Origin: Bolinopsis microptera
Taxonomy: Eukaryota > Ctenophora > Tentaculata > Lobata > Bolinopsidae
Assembly: GCF_026151205.1 (NCBI RefSeq)
Contig: NC_087074.1
Span: forward strand, 10,387,226 to 10,451,225
DNA: 64,000 nucleotides
Direction of reading: 5' to 3'
A program made the translations under genes and the position numbers. The notes beneath the pieces were generated by a model. It had not been told where the DNA came from and searched no databases. It was given only the letters and a program-made list of their open reading frames with translations. Of this stretch, positions 24,290 through 34,738 are shown in pieces (position 1 is the first letter of the stretch; every line of letters starts with the position of its first letter).

Positions 24290-25448
24290 ATATACTACTT
24301 TGCGTGGCGGGTTTATGTTATTGTAATTATGGATTTCAGAATTTAAGGTGAATTTATATCTGGAAGATAACCAATTAAAACAAATTAATAAAGGGTTGTA
24401 AAATAATTGGGTTAAATAGGACTACAATATTAATTTAACTCTCATATCTCATAACTTAGTCTTAATGTCCATTTACCCCAATAATTGAAGTAGTAGCGAA
24501 TGTGGCGAGGGTGAAGCGATTAAATAGGATGATTCACGAGGTCGCTGTTCCGGTTCTCTCTCTCTCTCAAGGAATAAGAATATAAAGTGGCGATCTGGTA
24601 TTTTCATATAGTGGAATGTCAACTAGAACTGAACCATCTTGCATGGTCATCCCGAGGATCTAACGTAGTGACGAACGGTTCTCGAGGAAGGAGGGGGAAT
24701 CAATGAAGCAATACGACTGGTGGAGCTTAGGTGAGGACAGGCAGAGCAAGTGGGTTGGGTATCACCGTCATATTGCCTCAGGAAAGGAACTCCATAGCCT
24801 AATTCTGGAAGGATCTATCGGGAACAGGTAGTACTAGTAGTGCGAGGAATCTATAATAGAAATGAGTAACATGTGGAGAGAGAACGGATACAGCAGAGCA
24901 TGACCCCGGGCCAGAGATAAGGGAAAAGGCAAAAAGGCTAAAGGCGGAAGGCGGCGAGCAGCAGGCGAGCTCCCCTTTTTGTAGACTGCTGGTTGACAGG
25001 TCTTTGGGGAGTTGAAGGGGGAGTTGATTCTCATGGCACTCTTGTAACACCTCGGCTAGTTCGTCAACACAATAATCAAAAATCAATGCTGTTAAAATAA
25101 TTGTAAGTATTCTTTTAACTATAAGTTCTAATAAATTTGAAACTTTAACAATCTTCAAGCCACTACTTTTCCCACCGGGAACGTCACAATTCCAAACAAC
25201 TACTAATTTACAAAGGCTTAAAATACTAACTACAGCTTCACGCCGTGAGACATTTCAATCATACAAACCTTACAACTTTCAGCTTGTTACGCTGACTCCT
25301 AATATTTTCTAAATTGATAAAGACTTTAAATTAATCGACCGACTACCCGTCTCTCAGTATAAATATTTTATAAGATACTAATACAGGCCGTGAGATATTT
25401 GCAAACCTGTTCACCTTCAATTCACTATACCCCTACCTAACAGCTATT
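24290..25448. other. No gene seen
   Basis: Unique-looking sequence with a short (TC)n at about 24557-24572. A 119-codon minus-strand frame (24799-25158) has no recognisable features. Confidence 0.45.
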
Positions 25449-25502
25449 AGAGAGACACTGGCAGCGGTCCACTCTACCCATGATTATGGGTTTTGGTCAA
25501 AT
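25449..25502 (-). repeat. Truncated FB arm
   Basis: The outer 54 bp of an FB arm (GAGACACTGGCAGCGGTCC ... GGTCAAAT). It marks the left edge of the repeat array. Confidence 0.85.
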
Positions 25503-26540
25503 ATCATCTCTTTTTGATTATAATGTCAGGGTACTTTACAAAGCCGAAATGTAAACTCATAACTTCATTAATATTAATAAGGAGGTGATTTCAACGATTT
25601 AGAAATTTTTCCTTTAAAAACATTTCCTTGTGTTTAGGTAAGCATATCGGTCGATCACTGACTGAACATGCCACTTTATACTCATTCAAGTTGGCATTAA
25701 ATTCATATATAATGACATTGAAATGTCGTGGCAAAGCAGAATTTGTTCGAAATCACGAATGAGCAAAATTTGAACCTTTCGCACGTGCAAACCCTGAGCA
25801 GAAGTTGCGTGCGCATCCAATATTGAATCACCGTAAATTTTTGCATGATGGTCTTTTATATATAGTTTGATAAGCATGAAAAGTTTCAAAGTATTTCAAA
25901 AAGAACTGTAATCACAACGGCACTCCAAAGTTGACGGAAATTGGTGAAAACAGCAATATTCAGTGATTTTAGCAATTTTCTATCAATTTGGGCGTAGCCC
26001 CACGTGTGCAACTTTTCGATTTTCAACTTTAAAATTAGCCTATGACACAATTTAGACCTTTAGGAAGCAAAATTGAGCTCCACAACCCAAGGGATGGTGC
26101 AACACCAGAGAATACTAGAACGTAAAATTAGCGTTTTTATAAAATTATTCTTTAAAAAAGCACTAACTTCAATAGCGAATATCATTATGAAGGAGCAAGC
26201 TAGGAAAACTTTCCGGTAGATTTTCAGAATGCTTAAACAATTATCTAGCTTCAATATGTCCTCAAATTTTGAATAAAATTACTCCTTAATGGCGTTAAAT
26301 TGATTTTAAAAATGATTACTTTGTGAAAAATCAAGTTTTAAAAATGGTTAACTTGATGACGTCATCAAGTGGTGATGATGACGTTGAATTACTTTTTAAC
26401 ATAATGTAAACTAAAGTCTAAACAATTATCTTGAAGACCTGTGGACCGAAATGGCTGTATCTTTAAAGCTTCTAAATCTACGGACACCTAAATATAGCCT
26501 ATAATTGACTGGCAAAGCGTCTATCCCTGAATATATATAT
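25503..26540 (+). repeat. A module, copy 1
   Basis: About 1.03 kb. Starts ATCATCTCTTTTTGATTATA and ends GCGTCTATCCCTGAATAT before an AT/ATGT microsatellite. It holds a full CRE palindrome (GATGACGTCATCAAG) and CCCACGTGTGCAACTTT. Function unknown. Copies recur through 46425 and always directly abut FB arms on one side. Confidence 0.9.
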
Positions 26541-26550
26541 GTATGTATAT

Positions 26551-26879
26551 ATTTGACCAAAACCCATAATCATGGGTAGAGTGTACCGCTGCCAGTGTCT
26601 CTCTTTTCCAAACAAAAGGAAATGATATTAATTTGAGGAACCGTCCGCTAATGCAAAATGATACCGAGAATGAAATCGGTCGCTCGCTTTTCCCATTCAT
26701 TCACGGCTTACGAATTTTAATAAAGCTTATTAAATGGGAAAAGCGAGCGACCGATTTCATTCTCGGTATCATTTTGCATTAGCGGACGGTTCCTCAAATT
26801 AATATCATTTCCTTTTGTTTGGAAAAGAGAGACACTGGCAGCGGTACACTCTACCCATGATTATGGGTTTTGGTCAAAT
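26551..26879. repeat. FB palindrome, copy 1 (short loop)
   Basis: Two arms of about 150 bp, inverted and near-perfect, outer ends ATTTGACCAAAACCC, inner ends CGCTCGCTTTTCCCAT, with a loop of only about 35 bp. Either a fold-back MITE or two terminal repeats joined head to head. The arms read GAGGAACCGTCCGCTAATGC where other copies read GATTGACCGTTCTCAAATGC. Confidence 0.9.
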
Positions 26880-27915
26880 ATCATCTCTTTTTGATTATAA
26901 TGTCAGGATAATTTACACAGTCGAAACTTCATTAACATAATTATAAATAAGGAGATAATTTCAACGATTTCGATATTCCGCCTTTGAAAATTTTTCCTTG
27001 TGTTTAGGTAGGTATATCTGTCGATAACCGACTGAATATGGCACTTTTTACTCATTTAGGTTGGCATTAAATTCATATATATAATGCCATTTAAATATCG
27101 TGGAAAGCAGAATATATATTATTCGAAATCACGAATGAGCAAAATTCTCACCTTTCGCACGTGCAAACTTTGAGCGGACGTTGCGTGCGCATACAATATT
27201 GAAATACCGTAAATTTTTGCATAGTGGTATTCAATATATAGTTTGATAAGCATGCAAAGTTTCAGAAGATTTCAAAAAGAACTTGGATCACAACGGGACT
27301 CCAAAGTTGATAAAAATCGTGAAAATAACAATTTTTAGTGATTTTAGCTATTTTAAATCAATTTGGGCGTGTCCCCACGTGTGCAACTTTTTGACTTTTA
27401 ACTTTAAAACTAGCCTATAACACAATTTAGACCTTTAAAAAGCAAAATTAAGCTCCACAACCCAAGGGATGGCCCAACACCAGAGAATACTAATTCACAA
27501 CTTTTGTGTTTTTATAAAATTATTCTTCAAAAAAGCACTAACTTCAATAGCAAATATCTTTATGAAGGAGCAAGGTAGGAAACTTTTCCGGTAGATTTTC
27601 GGAATGCTTGAACAATTATTTAAGATAAAAATGTCCTCAGATTTTGAATAAAATTACTCCTTAATGGTGTAAAATCGATTTGAAAAGTTGTTACTTTGTC
27701 AAAAATTAAGTTTTAAAAACACTTAATTTGATGACGTCATCAAGTGATGATGATGACGTTAAATTATTTTTCAATACAATGTAAACTAAAGCTTAAACGA
27801 TTATCTTTAAAACCTGTGGTTCGAGATGACTGTATCGTTTATACTTTTGGATCTACGGACACTTAAATGTAGGCTACAATTGACTGCCAAAAGCGTCTAT
27901 ACATAATATATACAT
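26880..27915 (+). repeat. A module, copy 2
   Basis: The most diverged A copy, with several small indels against the others. Confidence 0.88.
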
Positions 27916-27925
27916 ATATATACTT

Positions 27926-28345
27926 CACGACAATCTGTTGTAAAACAGGGGTTCCAGAAAACCCACTTGCCGATACTGCTGAAACATGAAATTTTGTTTA
28001 CAGTCGATTTGGACAAGGTCTAGACGCCCTGCAAAGTTTCAGATATCTTACTCAATTTTAACATGGTTTTTAAGGCACCTGAATATGGCGATTTTGGGTT
28101 TTTTACCTAATTTCGTATAACATGCTGGCGCGTATTTTGCGCAAATTTCTTAAAAACCTCCATATAACTATTTCTTATTCCTGTCATCTTTAACATTGAA
28201 TTAGAATGTTTTGAACTTAAATATACCTGCTGAACTACTTTCGATGAGTCTTAATGCCTGGAAAACAATAAAGGGGATATAATAGTATAGGGGGTAAATA
28301 GTATTGTGAATATAAGGGCGACGGTAATGCTTGCCAGCATTGTGA
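27926..28345 (+). repeat. B module, copy 1 (old, shortened)
   Basis: Starts CACGACAATCTGTTGTAAAACAGG and ends in TGTGAT. Lacks the GC-rich hairpins of younger copies and carries many substitutions. Begins after a TATATG microsatellite. Confidence 0.85.
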
Positions 28346-28828
28346 TTTGACCAAAACCCATAATCATGGGTAGAGTGGACCGCTGCCAGTGTCTCTCTTT
28401 CCCAAACAAAAGGAAATGATATTAATTTGATTGACCGTTCTCAAATGCAAGATGATACCGAGAATGAAATCGGTCGCTCGCTTTTCCCATTCATTCACGG
28501 CTTACAATCAATCACATGCTGTAAAAATCTCTTTGGGTTGCGTTCGGGTCGATATACCTAGTATTTCGGGATAAGGGTGGTACTGGTAGTTAGTGAATTA
28601 GCTGAAGTTTATTGATTCTTTATTGCTGAGTATAACAGCTGCCTTCGGGTAGTTCTTCTTAATCTATTACAATTGTAAATTAATGGGAAAAGCGAGCGAC
28701 CGATTTCATTCTCGGTATCATCTTGCATTTGAGAACGGTCAATCAAATTAATATCATTTCCTTTTGTTTGGGAAAGAGAGACACTGGCAGCGGTCCACTC
28801 TACCCATGATTATGGGTTTTGGTCAAAT
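28345..28828. repeat. FB palindrome, copy 2
   Basis: Arms of about 150 bp around a loop of about 190 bp, which contains CTTTGGGTTGCGTTCGGGTC. It shares the boundary AT with the B module to its left. Confidence 0.9.
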
Positions 28829-29866
28829 ATAATCTCTTTTTGATTATAATGTCAGGGTACTTTATAAAGTCGAAATATAAACTGATGTCTTCATTAATAA
28901 GGAGGAAGTTTTAACGATTTCGAAATTTTTCCTTTAAAAACATTTCCTTGTGTTTAGGTAAGCATATTGGTCTATCACTGACTGAACATAAAACATTATA
29001 ATCATTCAAGTTGCCATTAAATTCATATATAATGACATTGAACTGTCGTGGTAAAGCAGAATTTGTTCGAAACCACGAATGAGCAAAATTCTCACCGTTC
29101 GCACGTGCAAACTTTGAGCGGATGTTGCGTGCGCATCCAATACTGAATCGCCGTAAATTTTTGCATAGCGGTATTTAATATATAGTTTGATAAGCGTGCA
29201 AAGTTTCAAAAGATTTCAAATAGAACTTGGATCACAACGGGACTCCAAAGTTGATAAAAATCGTGAAAACACAAATTTTCAGTGATTTTAGCAATTTTTA
29301 ATCAATTTGGGCGTGTCCCCACGTGTGCAACTTTTCGATTTTTAACTTTAAAACTAGCCTAATGCTCAATTTATACCTATAGGAAGCAGAACTGAGCTCC
29401 ACAACCCAAGGGATAGCCCAACACCAGAGAATACTAAATCGCAAAATTGACGTTTTTATAAAATAATTTTTCAAAAAAGCACTAACTTCAAAGGCAAATA
29501 TCTTTATGAAGGAGTAAGATAAGAAAACTTTCCGGTAGATTTTCAGAATGCTTGAACAATTATCTAAGCTGATAATTTCCTCAGATGTTGAAAAAAATTA
29601 CTTTTAAATGGTGTAAAATCAATTTTTAAAGTTATTACTTTGTCGAAAATCAAGTTTTAAAAACGGTTAACTTGATGACGTCATCAAGGGGTGTTTATGA
29701 CGTCAAATAATTTTTTTATACAATATAAACTAAAATGTAAACAATTATTTTCAAGACCTGTGGTCGGAAATGGCTGTATCTTTTATACTTTTGAATCTAT
29801 GGAAACTTAAATTTAGGATACAATTGACTACATTTGACTGTCAAAGCGTCTATCCCTGAATATGTA
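28829..29866 (+). repeat. A module, copy 3
   Basis: Its right end was the landing site of the 29870-32028 element. CRE palindrome retained. Confidence 0.88.
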
Positions 29867-29869
29867 TAT

Positions 29870-32028
29870 GGACACGTTCATTTGAGTTTGAGGATATTGG
29901 TAAATATAAGTGACCATATCAAAAGGCACAGTGTAGTTGACTTTGTCACACTATGAAATTATTTAAACCCTTGATGGTTAGGATAATCGTCTCATCCTCT
30001 AGGCTAACTTTGTCACATAACGATATCTTAATCAGGTGATAAGATATCGCTTAAATACGGCCGGCACGGAAATGGTTACATTGTCACACTATAAACATGT
30101 GACGGAGTAAATATGGACCCCTTGCTGCCGTTTTTGACCAAATTTTTGAGTGTCCAGTTGATTGAATGGGTACATATGACCATTACCTACATATTTGACG
30201 ACTTTTTTCGTTAGATGGTGCATTCAGGTTTACTCTGTCACACATTAAAGAAAATATGAGATGAATGTTTAGGGCACCCTGATAAGCAATGCTGAGTAGT
30301 GTAAGTTTAGTTGATGGCCTGGAAGTGCTGGGAATTGTTATTATATCATATAGTCGTAAGGAATTAAAACACAGAAGGCACAACCAAGTTTACTTTGTCA
30401 CATAATCTTGATGATATCTGAACATATTGTGTGAATTTGAACAAATAATGATATACCAGCTCAAACCCCTTTAAATATTATACGTACTATGGATCAAACA
30501 ACACTGCTAGTACCAAGCACCAGTCACATAAATCATTATCAGGTGGTAATATGTTAACAGTGTCACAATTAAACTACCGCTACATGGTCAAAACTAGGGT
30601 AATTTCGTCACACAAAATTATTATAACTCTGTTAGCTCCTTGCTGGCAAAATAACTAGTTTATCGACATTTTTTAGATGATGAAGTTACATAGTATTCTA
30701 ATAGAGGTATAGTTCTTCAAAATAGGGGCAAGACATGTTTACTTTGTCACATCAGTTATTATAGGACTTATGTAATCGTCATCAGATTAAAAGATATTTT
30801 TCGTAGTTTGGATCGATTAATACTTTAATATACCTGTAATAAAGCATCCTATGCCAATTTTAACACACTATCTTGATACTGTTGGGGCAGGGAAAGTTAA
30901 TTTTGTCACATTTTCAATGTCTTTGACAAATTAATCTGAATTTTTTAAATTGAGCTCTTATGTTCTGGAAAATATTCTTCCAATCGTTTCTGAAAGAATG
31001 TTGAATTCTAATAGAGTTATAGATCTTCAAAATAGGGGCAAGACATGTTTACTTTGTCACATCAGTTATTATTTAAAGAGTTAGGTAATCGTCATCACAT
31101 TAACATATATTTTTTTGTAGTTTGGATTGATTTATATAGGTAATAAAGCAGCCTATGCTAATTTTTACACACTATCTTGAAATTGTTGGGGCATGAAAAG
31201 TTAATTTTGTCACATTTTCAGTGACTTTGACAAATTTAACCTAAAATTGTTAAACTTAAGCTCTGATGTTCTGGACAATATTCTAATAGAGGTATAGAAT
31301 ATAGATCTTCAAAATAGGGGCAAGACATGTTTACTTTGTCACATCAGTTATTATAAGAGTTATTATAAGAGACTATTTCATTCTATATTCACTGTTTTTA
31401 ATCTATTTGCGATTTCGTATAATTTTTTGTGACAATGTAAACATCAACTGATCTTAACTTGCATCAACTACATTGTCATCATATAAAATTTTCCCGCCTT
31501 TCAAACCAAAATCAGATATAAATAATTCGCCCAAAATTTAAAATTTCATATATTGTGACAGAATTAACCTCATTTCCCAATAACCAAGTGCATGTATTTG
31601 CTAACTTTTCAAAAGTGACAAAACAGCATATTTTAGGGCTATGATTGGTAGAGCAACCATCAAATAATGAGTTGAAAGGGTTTTTAGGACACCTCACAGT
31701 AGAATAGAGGTATGGTATCATGAGTGTGACAAAGTTACCTAAATATTGCCTTGTAACCGTTCGATCCGTGCCCATTAACCAATGCTGTATCATAATTGTT
31801 AGATTGACCTAATTTACTATATTTCAGACCAAGGAATGATAATTAGACAACTGCAGTTAACTAAGTCACACAAAATGTGACATTTGAAACATTATAGTGC
31901 CTAACAACAATAGATTTTCTTTCTGAGCGGTGCATATGGGAGTATGGGTTACGTGGCTAATGTTCAGAAATTCTGAACGTGCTATTGTTTTTGTTTACAA
32001 ATATCCTCAAACTCAAATGAACGTGTCC
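29870..32028. mobile_element. 2.16 kb TIR element packed with TTTGTCACA motifs
   Basis: TIRs of about 29 bp (GGACACGTTCATTTGAGTTT, then GAGGATATT) at both ends. There is no convincing gene (longest frame 93 codons). The sequence GTTTACTTTGTCACA, or its TTTGTCACA core, recurs at about 29942, 30009, 30080, 30234, 30393, 30742, 30911, 31054, 31205 and 31334 on the plus strand. It then flips to TGTGACA on the right side (31429, 31553, 31719). A block beginning TCTTCAAAATAGGGGCAAG is triplicated inside (30713, 31025, 31305). The target duplication is unclear because both flanks are AT repeats. Confidence 0.8.
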
Positions 32029-32040
32029 ATATATATATGT

Positions 32041-32505
32041 ATCACGACAATCTGTCGTAAAACAGGGGTTCTAGAAAACCCATTTCCCGATGCTCCTGAA
32101 ACCTGAAACTTTTTTTGCAGTCGATTTGGTCAACGTCTAGACGCCCTGAAAAATTTCAGATCTTTAACTCAATTTAAACATGGTTTTTAAGGCACCTGAA
32201 TATGGCGATTTTGGGTTTTTTACCGAATTTCGTATAACAGTGCTGGCGAGTATTTTATGCAAATTTCTTAAAAATCTCAACATAACTATTTTTTATTCCT
32301 GTCATCTTTGACATTAAATTAGAATGTTTTCAACTAAAAATAAATCTGCTGAACGACTTCCGATGAGTCTTAATGCCTGAAAAACTCCTGCCGGAGGCGT
32401 GTAACGTGTACCAAAGGGGGTATAATAGTAAAGGGGTATGATAGTAAAGGGGGTACATAGTATACCCACAATAAATGCAACGGTCGTGCTTGCCAGCACA
32501 GTGAT
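32041..32505 (+). repeat. B module, copy 2
   Basis: Starts ATCACGACAATCTGTCGTAA and ends CCAGCACAGTGAT. The GC-rich hairpins are absent: CTCCTGCCGGAGG runs straight into CGTGTAACGTGTACC. Confidence 0.9.
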
Positions 32506-33009
32506 TTGACCAAAACCCATAATCATGGGTAGAGTGGACCGCTGCCAGTGTCTCTCTTTCCCAAACAAAAGGAAATGATATTAATTTGATTGACCGTTCT
32601 CAAATGCAAAATGATACCGAGAATGAAATCGGTCGCTCGCTTTTCCAGTCCATTCACGGCTTACGAATTGTAATAAGTTTCGATTGATTACATCAATCAG
32701 ATGCTGTAAAAATCTCTTTGGGTTGCGTTCGGGTCGATACCTAGTATTTCGGGGTAAGGGTGGTAGTTATTACTTATTGAATTAGCTGAAGTTTATTGAA
32801 TCTTTATTGCCGAGTACAGCTGCCTTTGGGTAGTTCTTCTTAATCTATTACAATTGTAAATGAATGGGAAAAGCGAGCGACCGATTTCATTCTCGGTATC
32901 ATTTTGCATTTGAGAACGGTCAATCAAATTAATATCATTTCCTTTTGTTTGGGAAAGAGAGACACTGGCAGCGGTCCACTCTACCCATGATTATGGGTTT
33001 TGGTCAAAT
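32504..33009. repeat. FB palindrome, copy 3
   Basis: Loop of about 210 bp, as in copy 4. One arm reads TTTTCCAGTCCATTC instead of TTTTCCCATTCATTC. Confidence 0.9.
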
Positions 33010-34034
33010 ATCATCGCTTTTTGATTATAATGTCAGGGTACTTTATAAAGTCGAAATATAAACTGATATCTTCATTAATAAGGAGGAAGTTTCAAAAATT
33101 TCGAAATTTTTCCTTTAAAAACATTTCCTTGTGTTTAGGTAAGCATATCGGTCGATCACTGACTGAATATGCCACTTGATACTCATTCAAGTTGGCATTA
33201 AATTCATTTATAATGACATTAAACTGTCGTGGCAAAGCAGAATTTGTTGGAAATCACGAATGAGCAAAATTCTCACCTTTCGCACGTGCAAACTTTGAGC
33301 GGACGTTGCGTGCGCATCCAATATTGAATCGCCGTAAATTTGTGCATGTAATTGTTTTATATATAGTTTGATAAGCATGCAAAGTTTCAAAGTATTTCAA
33401 GAAGAACTGTAATCACAACGGCACTCTAAAGTTGACAGAAAATGACGAAAACAGCAATTTTCAGTGATTTTAGCAATTTTCTATCAATTTGGGCGTGTCC
33501 CCACGTGTGCAAATTTTCGATTTTTAACTTTAAAACTAGCCTAATGCACAATTTATACCTATAAGAAGCAGAACTGAGCTCCACAACCCAAGGCATGGCC
33601 CAACACCAGAGAATACTAAATCGCAAAATTGACGTTTTTATAAAATAATTCTTCAAAAAAGCACAAACTTCAATGACGAATATCTTTATGAAGGAGCAAG
33701 CTAGAAAAACTTTCCGGTAGATTTTCAGAATGCTTGAACAATTATCTAAGGTAAAAATTCCTCAGATTTTGAATACAATTACTTTTCAATGGTGTAAAAT
33801 CATTTTTAAAAGTTATTACTTTGTCAAAAATCAAGTTTTAAAAACGGTTAACTGGATGACGTCATCAAGGGGTGTTTATGACGTCAAATAATTTGTTTAT
33901 ACAATGTAAACTAAAGTGTAAACAATTATTTTCAAGACCTGTGGTCGGAAATGGCTGTATCTTTTATACTTTTGAATCTATGGACAATTAAATACAGGCT
34001 ACAATTGACTGGCAAAGCGTCTATCCCTGAATAT
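33010..34034 (+). repeat. A module, copy 4
   Basis: Runs directly into an inverted B module with only ATAT between them. Confidence 0.9.
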
Positions 34035-34329
34035 CACAGTGCTGGCAAGCACGACCGGTGCATTTATTGTGGGTATACTATGTACCCCCTTTACTATTAT
34101 ACCCCCTTTACTATTATACCCCCTTTGGTACACGTTACAAGCCTCTTTCGTGCACGCGAAGCGTGCACTCCGGCCGGAGGCGGCGGCCGAAGGCCGCCGC
34201 CTCCGGCAGGAGTTTTTCAGGCATTAAGACTCATCGGAAGTCGTTCAGCAGATTTATTTTTAGTTCAAAACATTCTAATTTGATGTCAAAGATGACAGGA
34301 ATAAAAAATAGTTATGTTGAGATTTTTAA

Positions 34330-34738
34330 CACACTAAACCGAAAATCAATAACATGTGTGGAAACGGTTTTACAGACTAATTTCTAGTACACTTTTACTA
34401 CGCTGATCTGAGGGTTGTAAACTTTCTCTGTTGTGATTTTTTCTTATTGGCAACCCGATTTTTCTCGCATGGATGTGTACACCCCTTTTCTATAAATTTT
34501 GCTGAAATTTTCTTCCTAATGATAACCTTGATCTTTGTCGCATGTATGTTTACTTTCCTAACCCTATTACCACACTCTCTGGTTCAGAGATCAAACCTCC
34601 CCTTGGCCTTTTCAGTGTAACCTTGATAAAGTCCAATGCGTGACGAAAATTTGGTTTTACAGTTTACTTAGTTCCTTGTTTCACTTTGTTCGCAGTTTTA
34701 TTTCGGGAGACGTGAAGTCTAAAATGAAAGCTAAATTC
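34330..34738 (+). repeat. Left pseudo-LTR of the Penelope-like element
   Basis: 409 bp. Begins inside the 3' end of the ORF (CACACTAAACCGAAAATC) and runs through the presumed promoter and the first codons (GAAAGCTAAATTC). Contains a 6 bp GGCCTT piece missing from the right copy. Confidence 0.9.

Noticed and set aside
31512-31793. 93-codon minus-strand ORF in the TTTGTCACA element as its transposase
   Set aside because: Too short, no catalytic motif, and it overlaps the repeated motifs.
34330-34500. Hammerhead ribozyme in the Penelope pseudo-LTR (CTGATCTGAGGG region)
   Set aside because: Hammerheads are known in this element class, but the CTGATGA...GAAA core is not present in recognisable form. 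A covariance search would be needed.
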